A stretch of 11,238 bases of DNA, taken from positions 1-11,238 of the forward strand of contig CAJUCU010000042.1 of NCBI GenBank assembly GCA_910585335.1. Reading direction: 5' to 3'. A program made the position numbers and the translations under genes. A model generated the notes under the pieces. The model saw nothing but the letters and a program-made list of their open reading frames with translations. It was not told the DNA's origin and made no database searches. The DNA is from an uncultured Bacilli bacterium. Lineage in GTDB: Bacteria; Bacillota_I; Bacilli_A; RF39; UBA660. Each line of letters starts with the position of its first letter. Within the stretch, counting starts at the first letter, position 1. Positions 5,822 to 11,238 of the stretch are shown in pieces.

Positions 5822-6535
5822 TCATCCTAGAACTTCAAATTTAAAATCTTCACTTTCAAAATAATCCTCTTCTCCAAAAATAGATTCTGTATCAAATCCT
5901 TTAAAAAAGATTAACTTTTTATTTTCAATATAAGGCTCTGCTCCTTCTAAATAGTTACTCACTCCACGCCATCTCAAAAAGCAATCATAATCACAATAAT
6001 TATCATCAATATATCCTTGTTTTACAACATCTTGATACATTTTTTTAAATCTTTTCTCAATACTTTTCTGAACCATGACATCATCCACTGCATAATCTTT
6101 ATAAATTTGTTCTTTGGAATAAGGTTTTTGTGTTTTTAAATCAAGTATATAATTTTTAAAAGAAGTAACTGGTCTTTGATATTCATTATTATAATCTACA
6201 AGTTTAATAGAAAGTGATAAAATAGAATCCGATTTATTAAAAACAAAACCCATCTTATTTTTTTCAAATGATAAAAAGTCATCGGCAAACCGCATAATTT
6301 CTGCATTATACTCTGAAGCAGCAGTTCCTTCTACATTGATATAAGGAACATTTTTATCTGTTCCACTATAATCACTATTTCTCTTAAAAACAAAATTTTG
6401 AGAAGAATCCACTTTAACATGATCATAGTTCTTATTAGACAAAAAGTAACTGACAAGAACAAAAACGATTAATAGTGACAAACCGACTATCATAAAAATA
6501 ATTTGTTTACTACTAATATTTTCATTCATATACAT
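5822..6535 (-). CDS. Single-pass membrane protein with extracytoplasmic domain (tentative DUF3298/RsiV-like)
   Basis: No function is assigned. The 237-aa product has a short N-terminus, one hydrophobic helix at about 12-32, and about 200 soluble residues that should lie outside the cell. The stretch EYNAEIMRFADDFL, then ILSLSIKLVDYNNEYQRPVTSF, then NYILDLKTQKPYSKEQIYKD recalls DUF4163/DUF3298 domains of RsiV anti-sigma factors and PdaC-type wall proteins. This is pattern resemblance only. C181 and C185 lie close together (YCDYDCF). The ATG at 6535 is preferred because AGGTG (6546-6542) is 6 nt upstream; the GTG at 6544 lies in that ribosome site, which overlaps the trmR stop. It is therefore co-transcribed with trmR. 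A role in envelope sensing or wall modification would fit its neighbours but is not shown. Confidence 0.8.
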   Translation of the reverse strand: MYMNENISSKQIIFMIVGLSLLIVFVLVSYFLSNKNYDHVKVDSSQNFVFKRNSDYSGTDKNVPYINVEGTAASEYNAEIMRFADDFLSFEKNKMGFVFNKSDSILSLSIKLVDYNNEYQRPVTSFKNYILDLKTQKPYSKEQIYKDYAVDDVMVQKSIEKRFKKMYQDVVKQGYIDDNYCDYDCFLRWRGVSNYLEGAEPYIENKKLIFFKGFDTESIFGEEDYFESEDFKFEVLG

Positions 6536-6544
6536 TAATATCAC

Positions 6545-7141
6545 CTACTTTTTTTTAGCAACTGCAAGACCATCGCCTAAATCTAAAAATTCAACTGTAT
6601 AGTTTTCATTTTCTTCTAGAAAGGTATGATACTCTTTAATTTTACGTACTAAGCTACGTAAATTCTTACTTTTAATAGATTCCATTTCTTTAAAAACAAG
6701 TCCATGAAAATTCATATTATCAGTAATCATATACCCTTCTTTTTTTAAATTACGATCGAAGTTTTCAAAAAACCGAATGTTTTGTCCTTTAGCGGCATCT
6801 AGAAAAATCAAATCATATTCTTCATTCAAAGAAACCTCCAAAGCATCTTTAAATATAAGTGTAATTCTTTTTTCCAAACCAAACTTTTTTACATTTTTTA
6901 AGGCTTGTAGATATCTTTCTTCATCTCTCTCAATCGTAGTAATTTCAATATCATCATGAACAAGTGCCATTTGTATGGCAGAATAACCAATAGCAGTTCC
7001 TACTTCTAATATTTTTTTTATTTGATGTTTTACAATAAAGGTTGTAAGATATTCAATTCCCTCATCTTGCATAATAGGAACTTTGTTAATTTTTGCATAC
7101 TCTTTTATTTTTCTAATTTCAGAATGTTCTAAAGTTACCAT
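6545..7141 (-). CDS. trmR: tRNA 5-hydroxyuridine methyltransferase TrmR (YrrM-like)
   Basis: TrmR uses S-adenosylmethionine to methylate ho5U34 in tRNA to 5-methoxyuridine, the step after TrhP. The 198-aa product is a class I methyltransferase of the O-methyltransferase 3 family. The SAM motif ILEVGTAIGYSAIQMA is at 44-59, with acidic E71 at the end of strand 2 (TTIERDEERY). D115 (LIFLDAAKGQ), D141 and N142 (ITDNMNF) have the spacing of the family's divalent-metal site. The ATG at 7141 overlaps the end of mltG by 7 nt (ATGGTAA), with a GGAGA ribosome site inside mltG, which indicates translational coupling. Its functional partners trhP1 and trhP2 lie 2 kb downstream beyond three unrelated genes. 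Assignment to tRNA rather than small-molecule methylation rests on gene order. Confidence 0.88.
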   Translation of the reverse strand: MVTLEHSEIRKIKEYAKINKVPIMQDEGIEYLTTFIVKHQIKKILEVGTAIGYSAIQMALVHDDIEITTIERDEERYLQALKNVKKFGLEKRITLIFKDALEVSLNEEYDLIFLDAAKGQNIRFFENFDRNLKKEGYMITDNMNFHGLVFKEMESIKSKNLRSLVRKIKEYHTFLEENENYTVEFLDLGDGLAVAKKK

Positions 7142-8199
7142 ATCCAGTCTCCATTATCTTTAATTTCCTGTACTTTCTGTAAATGTTCTTCATTCGTTTT
7201 AGTATAATAAATTTTAGCATTTTTATCAGCCACAAAATATAAATAATCATTATCAGTAGGATGAATACTAGCATCAATACTAGATTGACTAGGATTACAA
7301 ACAGGACCTACTGGAAGTTTCCCCTGCATACCAGGACCTCTCGTATTATAAGGATTTGCTTTATTAAATTGTGCTGTAGTAAGATCACTAGTCATTGGAA
7401 CTTGTAAAGCATAATAAGTAGTAACATCACTACCTAGGTTCATTTTCTTTTCTAAGCGATTATAAAAAACTCCCGCAATCATTTTTCTATTTTTGCTATT
7501 AGTCCCTTCCTGTTCAAGCATAGAAGCAAGAGTTAAATACTGATGAACTGTATAATTTCCCAAAGAATTTTGATATTTTTTTAATTCTTGTTCAGTTTGG
7601 TTGAGCATCACTTCAAAAATTTCTTGAATAGAAACATTTTTATTTTTAAATTGATAAGTATTAGGTGATAAATAACCTTCTAAAGGATAATAAATATTAG
7701 AATCTAAAATCTCATCCGTTAAAAACCAATACTTTTCTATTAATGAGTTCAAATAAGTAGTATCATCTAAAAGTGCAATCACTTCTTCATAGGAATGATT
7801 CGTGTGTTTTGCAATCTCTGAAGCATAATCAGTAAAAGATTCCCCTTCTTTAAATGTAATAGAAACAGAATCTGGATTATAATGATTCCCTTTTTCTAAG
7901 ACATCAACAATCTGAGAAAGACTCATATTTTTTTTCAATGTATAAGTAGTCGCTTTTAATGAAGAAACAGAATTAAGCTTTAAATAAACTCGAAAAAAGA
8001 AATCATTACGAATCAAATTTTTATTTTTCAAAAGCTTCGCAATGTTTTTGGTAGTCATTCCACTAGGAATCACCACTTCAATTGAAGCGTTAGATGTTTT
8101 ATCAATAGGAGATGATAAAACTTGATAAACGGCAAATAAACCTATTAATAAACAACCGAATACCACTAAAATTGTAATTAAAATATTTCTTTTTGCCAC
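7135..8199 (-). CDS. mltG: Endolytic murein transglycosylase MltG (YceG-like)
   Basis: MltG cuts nascent glycan strands at the outer face of the membrane and is thought to set strand ends. The 354-aa product has a membrane helix at about 5-27. A LysM-like region follows (IEVVIPSGMTTKNIAKLL, about 40-57), then the YceG fold. The catalytic Glu is E229 in LASMLEQEG, and LEGYLSPNTYQF (173-184) and YNTRGPGMQGKLPVGPVCNP (near 284-303) are family signatures. I choose the GTG at 8199 because GGAGG (8208-8204) lies 5 nt before it. An ATG at 8211 and a TTG at 8217 are in frame but have no ribosome site. A hairpin (8220-8238) sits just upstream. Length is normal for Firmicutes. Confidence 0.93.
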   Translation of the reverse strand: MAKRNILITILVVFGCLLIGLFAVYQVLSSPIDKTSNASIEVVIPSGMTTKNIAKLLKNKNLIRNDFFFRVYLKLNSVSSLKATTYTLKKNMSLSQIVDVLEKGNHYNPDSVSITFKEGESFTDYASEIAKHTNHSYEEVIALLDDTTYLNSLIEKYWFLTDEILDSNIYYPLEGYLSPNTYQFKNKNVSIQEIFEVMLNQTEQELKKYQNSLGNYTVHQYLTLASMLEQEGTNSKNRKMIAGVFYNRLEKKMNLGSDVTTYYALQVPMTSDLTTAQFNKANPYNTRGPGMQGKLPVGPVCNPSQSSIDASIHPTDNDYLYFVADKNAKIYYTKTNEEHLQKVQEIKDNGDWIW

Positions 8200-8219
8200 T
8201 TTTACCTCCATGAACAAAT

Positions 8220-8238
8220 AACGAGCTTACTGCTCGTT
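8220..8238 (-). promoter_or_regulatory. Intercistronic hairpin between the DUF1292 gene and mltG
   Basis: On the minus strand AACGAGC, loop AGTAA and GCTCGTT form a perfect 7-bp stem with four G-C pairs. It contains the stop codon of the DUF1292 gene in its loop and ends about 11 nt before the mltG ribosome site. No T-run follows, so it is not a standard terminator. It could affect mRNA processing, stability or mltG translation. Confidence 0.5.
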
Positions 8239-8529
8239 ACTATTTCTTTCCATTTCTTCTTGTTTTTGTTTCACTTCTTCTTGAAGTGTTTCTAGAATCG
8301 TTTCGATAACTTTCCATTCTTTTTCTGTTTCAATCGCTTCTAATTTGGAATTAGGATCGTTGGGATCATAAATAGAAGCATAAACTTGAATGTTTCCAGC
8401 TACATCCTTTGTATTATCTGTATATACAATATAATTTTTATTGGTTTCTTCACTTTCAAAAGTAAATAAAACATCGTATACAGTTTCGTGTCCTGCTTCA
8501 TCAATTAATGTAAAACTATTTTTTTCCAT
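8227..8529 (-). CDS. DUF1292 family protein (YrzB-like)
   Basis: This is a small, acidic, soluble protein of 100 aa with no known reaction. The core LIDEAGHETVYDVLFTFE, then NYIVYTDN, then IQVYASIYDPND and LEAIETEKEWKVIETILETL matches the DUF1292 family. That family is typically encoded between ruvX and mltG in Firmicutes, exactly as here. The last 25 residues are a highly charged Gln/Glu/Lys helix. The ATG at 8529 begins 1 nt after the ruvX stop, with AAGGAG about 10 nt upstream inside ruvX. The family name is secure and the function unknown. Confidence 0.9.
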   Translation of the reverse strand: MEKNSFTLIDEAGHETVYDVLFTFESEETNKNYIVYTDNTKDVAGNIQVYASIYDPNDPNSKLEAIETEKEWKVIETILETLQEEVKQKQEEMERNSNEQ

Positions 8530-8530
8530 A

Positions 8531-8950
8531 CTAAACTTTCTCCTTTTGATCTAAATAACTTTGCAATATTATCGTAGCAGCCAAACTATCAATGACTTTT
8601 TTTCTTTTCTTTCTAGATGTATGATTTGAAATAAGCATATCTTGAGCTTGTTTGGTAGTAAGTCTCTCATCCATTAAATGAACAGGAATATTTAACTTTT
8701 CTTCTAGCATTTGTTTAAATCGCTCACTAAGAACTGCTTTTTCACCAATAGAATTGTTCATATTTTTAGGATAACCTAGAACAATTTCAGCGATTTGATA
8801 AGAACAAACCAATTTTTCTACCTCTAAGATAAGTCTTTCATATTCTTCATTATGTCGAATAATACCATGACTACTAGCAATAAAACCAGTTTGATCAGAA
8901 ATAGCAACACCTAAAGTGCGAGTTCCCAAATCAAGTCCTAAATATCTCAT
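8531..8950 (-). CDS. ruvX: Putative pre-16S rRNA nuclease / Holliday junction resolvase-like RuvX (YqgF)
   Basis: YqgF/RuvX proteins have an RNase H fold and are implicated in 16S rRNA 5'-end maturation; a resolvase role has also been proposed. The 139-aa length is typical. The N-terminus MRYLGLDLGTRTLGVAISD carries catalytic D7. VLGYPKNMNNSIGEKA (57-72) is the second family motif, E95 is in MDERLTT, and D121 is in IDSLAA. The three acidic residues are thus all present. The ATG overlaps the ireB stop by 4 nt (ATGA), and the DUF1292 gene follows after 1 nt, so ireB-ruvX-DUF1292 is tightly coupled. Confidence 0.94.
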   Translation of the reverse strand: MRYLGLDLGTRTLGVAISDQTGFIASSHGIIRHNEEYERLILEVEKLVCSYQIAEIVLGYPKNMNNSIGEKAVLSERFKQMLEEKLNIPVHLMDERLTTKQAQDMLISNHTSRKKRKKVIDSLAATIILQSYLDQKEKV

Positions 8951-9198
8951 AAATCTTTAGCAAAATCTTTTAATAGAACTTCTACGATTTTAGAGCGATC
9001 AAGTCCCATAATCTTTTGTCTTGCCCCTTGATAACTAGAAATGTATCCTGGGTCTCCACTGATTAAATAGCCCACAAGCTGATTAATCGGATTATAACCC
9101 TTCTCTTCTAGAGAATAATAAACTTCTCTTAGAATTTTAGCAACAGATACTTTTTCAACATCATCTAAATGAAAGAATGTGGTTTTTTCAAGATCCAT
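8947..9198 (-). CDS. ireB: IreB/ReoM family regulatory phosphoprotein (DUF965)
   Basis: IreB (ReoM in Listeria) is a small substrate of PASTA-type Ser/Thr kinases. It links kinase signalling to wall synthesis, in Listeria by controlling ClpCP-dependent turnover of MurA. The 83-aa product keeps the core EEKGYNPINQLVGYLISGDPGYI (31-53). T6 and T7 lie at the position of the phosphorylated N-terminal Thr of characterised members. Of four functionally important Arg residues I recall in ReoM, the equivalents R60 and R68 are kept, while S55 and M64 replace the other two. The ATG at 9198 follows GAGGTG closely. It is the first gene after the promoter at 9226-9254; alaS, the usual upstream neighbour, is absent. 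Confidence 0.93.
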   Translation of the reverse strand: MDLEKTTFFHLDDVEKVSVAKILREVYYSLEEKGYNPINQLVGYLISGDPGYISSYQGARQKIMGLDRSKIVEVLLKDFAKDL

Positions 9199-9225
9199 AA
9201 TCTCACCTCACTACAATATAGTTAT

Positions 9226-9254
9226 ATTCTAACATTAATTAGTAAGGAGTGCAA
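9226..9254 (-). promoter_or_regulatory. Promoter of the ireB-ruvX-DUF1292-mltG-trmR operon
   Basis: On the minus strand TTGCAC (9254-9249), a 17-bp spacer and TAGAAT (9231-9226) preceded by TG-T make an extended -10 promoter. Transcription should start near 9219, about 21 nt upstream of ireB. It lies in the 97-bp gap after the surface protein gene. Confidence 0.65.
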
Positions 9255-9273
9255 CCAAAAATTTAGAAATACC

Positions 9274-9293
9274 AAAATCCTCACAGCAGAGAT
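9274..9293 (-). terminator. Weak possible terminator after the surface protein gene
   Basis: On the minus strand ATCTC (9293-9289), loop TGCTGT and GAGGAT (9282-9277) can pair with one bulged G, followed by only a few T. It lies directly after the stop codon at 9296, where a terminator is expected, but the stem is short. Some read-through into ireB is likely. Confidence 0.3.
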
Positions 9294-9295
9294 AA

Positions 9296-11238
9296 TTATA
9301 AAGCAATTTGATAAGGATTACTACTAGAACCATCACCTCCTAAATATTTAATTTTAGGAGCTAAATAAACTGTTGGATAAATCCTACGAATAGTTTTTAC
9401 AAAATCTTTTGTAGGTTGAGATGCATTCCATATACCAATAGTATGTTCTTTTGTGGTCCCTGCCTCACTTAAAGTATGAGCACCACTACCACTACCATAA
9501 CTACTTAACCAATTTTGAGATGACGAAGAACAAAGATTACTATCTTCTCTAGAAGAAAAATCAAACAAATTTACATTTAAGATACAATTTTTTGTTCCAG
9601 CAGCATATCCAAAATCACTTAGATACATTAATCCTACAAAACCAGTCATAGAATTTGCATTAGAAGCATTAGCCCCTCTTTCGTAGTAGTATGAATAAGC
9701 AGGGGTATATCTATTAAGAGTAAGTAACCCTTTATACCAATAAACAGCTGTTCCTAACATTTTTCTAGAAGTTGAAGTTAATCCAGTACTGCTAAAATCA
9801 CAAGTTACACTACCTGTAACATGTGGACATCGTCCGCTTGTTCTATTATAATAAGCACCACTATTTAATATTGTTTTGAGAGCTGAAGCTCCCCAATCAT
9901 TTGAGTTAGAGCTGTTCCAACTATATAATACGCCACCACTAAGTGCATCTTTTCGAATAATTTTGACCCGTTTTTCTTTTGCTCCCCACACACTTTTTTC
10001 AGTAAAAACTCCTATGATTCTCCAAGTCTCTCCATTAAAAGTAATATAATTATTTGGACTTGCTCCCATATAACGATATGCAGTAAGTTCATCTGAAGTC
10101 CAATCACTTTGTTGACTTCCTTTCGAATGTACAACGGTAAACGGCTGTTGTAATTGTGTAGCACTAGCCCCATCTGTATACCCTACAGCATTTGCTTTAG
10201 AAACCAAGACATCACTTAATAAAGCTTGTACAGATGTCACACCTGTAGTAAAAGTTGCTTCATTATTCATGTTATTACTTCCATCTTTTAAAGTAGAACT
10301 AGCAATAGTGATAGACACAACTCCTTCAGTAGGGAATCCTCCCAATGTTAAAGTATATTGTTTTCCATTTGTTACACTACTGGCAGCACTTAAAGTCTTT
10401 ATACCAATCCCCACTGTTGTACCTCCTACTTTAACTGTGATATTAGAAACAGCAAGAGTTGAGGTAACACTTCCTGATGTATCTGTTCCTTTAAAAGTAA
10501 TTGTTACTGTCCCACTACTTCCACTACTAGGAGAAGTACTTACCAAACTCCATACTGGTTTTGTGGTATCTAATGCCCTCGCGTAATAAGTCGGATTACT
10601 AGATAAAGAAACACTTGTTCCTGCAGAGGTTCCACTTGTGGCACTACTAGAGGTTGACCAGAATCCAATATTATATCCTGCAAGTGAAGTAATACTAGGT
10701 AGCGTTACATTACAAGAACTTACCTGTGCTGTTCCATTATAAGTGGCAGCGATACTACAAGAATCACTTGTTTTACTAATAGCACTAACTCCTGAACCTT
10801 TCGAATAAGTAACACTTCTAGTAACCGCTGCTTTCTTTGTTTGAGCGTAATAAGTGGCATTCGCACTTACTGCTTTTGATGTATTATGATTCCAACTACT
10901 AGTATGAGTAGAGGCTGCTGTACTATATCCGACTACTGTTGGCGTATTTGTACTTCCAACGATTGTTGGAGAAGTTACACTACAAGTGGTCGCTTGAGTG
11001 ACTCCATTATAAGTTGCTGCAATTGTACAAGACCTAGTTACATTAGTATCTGTCACCGCTGTTCCACTTGAGTTTGTTTGAGTAGATGCTCCATTCTTAT
11101 TAAATGTAATTGTGATAGTTTTAGCAGCCTTCGTAGTCTGGGCATAATAAGTTGCATTCGCACTTACTGCTTTTGCTGTGTTTTGATTCCAACTACTGGT
11201 ATGAGTAGAAGCTGCTGTACTGTATCCAATAACAGTTG
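9296..11238 (-). CDS. Large repeat-containing surface protein, C-terminal 646 aa (5' end beyond right edge)
   Basis: This is a partial gene. The frame is open to the right edge, so the true start is outside the window; the in-frame GTG at 11056 is internal. In visible order there are three parts. First come Flg_new/InlB-B-like repeats (about residues 1-222) with GYST...W and NATYYAQT motifs. An Ig-like domain follows (about 223-335, from DTTKPVWSLV). A 310-aa C-terminal domain comes last, with FNGETWRIIGVF, NDWGASALKTILNSG, IYPTVYLAPK and the terminal GDGSSSNPYQIAL. The composition is very rich in Ser and Thr, with almost no charge in the repeats. Two repeats each have a Cys pair 15 residues apart. 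No LPXTG sorting motif or C-terminal membrane helix is present, so anchoring must lie upstream or be non-covalent. Adhesion is plausible but unproven. Confidence 0.85.
   Translation of the reverse strand, partial: TVIGYSTAASTHTSSWNQNTAKAVSANATYYAQTTKAAKTITITFNKNGASTQTNSSGTAVTDTNVTRSCTIAATYNGVTQATTCSVTSPTIVGSTNTPTVVGYSTAASTHTSSWNHNTSKAVSANATYYAQTKKAAVTRSVTYSKGSGVSAISKTSDSCSIAATYNGTAQVSSCNVTLPSITSLAGYNIGFWSTSSSATSGTSAGTSVSLSSNPTYYARALDTTKPVWSLVSTSPSSGSSGTVTITFKGTDTSGSVTSTLAVSNITVKVGGTTVGIGIKTLSAASSVTNGKQYTLTLGGFPTEGVVSITIASSTLKDGSNNMNNEATFTTGVTSVQALLSDVLVSKANAVGYTDGASATQLQQPFTVVHSKGSQQSDWTSDELTAYRYMGASPNNYITFNGETWRIIGVFTEKSVWGAKEKRVKIIRKDALSGGVLYSWNSSNSNDWGASALKTILNSGAYYNRTSGRCPHVTGSVTCDFSSTGLTSTSRKMLGTAVYWYKGLLTLNRYTPAYSYYYERGANASNANSMTGFVGLMYLSDFGYAAGTKNCILNVNLFDFSSREDSNLCSSSSQNWLSSYGSGSGAHTLSEAGTTKEHTIGIWNASQPTKDFVKTIRRIYPTVYLAPKIKYLGGDGSSSNPYQIAL
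10852..11238 (-). repeat. In-frame tandem repeat, 297-bp period, in the surface protein gene
   Basis: Bases 10852-10941 and 11149-11238 are near-identical copies exactly 297 bp (99 codons) apart. The encoded 35-residue segments starting GYSTAASTHTSSWN differ at only three positions (H/Q, S/A, K/T). The second copy runs off the window edge, so more units may follow. A diverged unit lies nearer the C-terminus: its Cys-pair segment near 10707-10761 is about 270 bp (90 codons) from the matching one near 10977-11032. Confidence 0.85.

Noticed and set aside
4520..6535. Complete conjugative or secretion system
   Set aside because: Two-helix pilin-like proteins and an NlpC/P60 enzyme hint at one, but no VirB4, coupling ATPase, relaxase or integrase is in the window, and the genes are embedded in a housekeeping operon.
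10269..10586. Plus-strand reading frame of 105 codons opposite the surface protein gene
   Set aside because: It is the antisense shadow of the Ig-like domain's low-complexity Ser/Thr/Val codons and has no ribosome site.
1..11238. CRISPR array, tRNA, rRNA or riboswitch
   Set aside because: No regularly spaced short repeats, no cloverleaf or CCA-type ends, and no recognisable riboswitch core were seen; the leaders before the confident promoters are too short to hold one.

Overview
The window is AT-rich, and all of its confident genes lie on the minus strand, so they read from right to left in window coordinates. TGA is used as a stop (ireB, dgt-like and the 237-aa gene end in it) and Trp is TGG, so the standard bacterial code applies. 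Gene content and order point to a low-GC Firmicute of the Bacilli. The Mollicutes-related, uncultured gut groups are a plausible home because of the style of the surface protein, but that placement is inference.

The backbone is the conserved block known from Bacillus subtilis as yrzL-yrrK-yrzB-yrrL-yrrM-yrrN-yrrO-(udk)-greA. Here it appears as ireB, ruvX, a DUF1292 gene, mltG, trmR, trhP1, trhP2 and greA. Three things differ from that arrangement. A large repeat-rich surface protein gene, cut by the right edge, sits where alaS is usually found. Three membrane or cell-wall genes (4520-6535) separate trmR from trhP1. An HD-domain dNTPase-like gene stands between trhP2 and greA.

Transcription appears to be split into units by recognisable signals. 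A promoter at 9226-9254 serves ireB through the 237-aa gene. An extended -10 promoter at 5811-5819 serves the NlpC/P60 gene and its 139-aa paralogue, ending at a terminator at 4502-4525. A promoter at 4441-4469 serves trhP1-trhP2-dgt-like. A promoter at 1173-1201 serves greA, ending at a long nested hairpin at 577-640. Functionally the block combines cell-wall control (IreB, MltG, NlpC/P60), wobble-uridine modification (TrhP makes ho5U34, TrmR methylates it to mo5U34), nucleotide hydrolysis and transcript-cleavage rescue.

The left end (1-667) holds the start of a secreted or surface protein gene and a 510-bp intergenic region. That region contains the most interesting signal: two exact reverse-complement 25-bp sites at 178-202 and 528-552, each with 9-bp perfect inverted arms around an asymmetric 7-bp core. 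They flank 325 bp containing promoter-like sequences aimed at the surface gene. This is the geometry of an invertible, phase-variable promoter, although paired operators remain possible.

The right end (9296-11238) is the C-terminal part of the surface protein. It has Cys-paired tandem repeats, an Ig-like domain and an unusual C-terminal domain.
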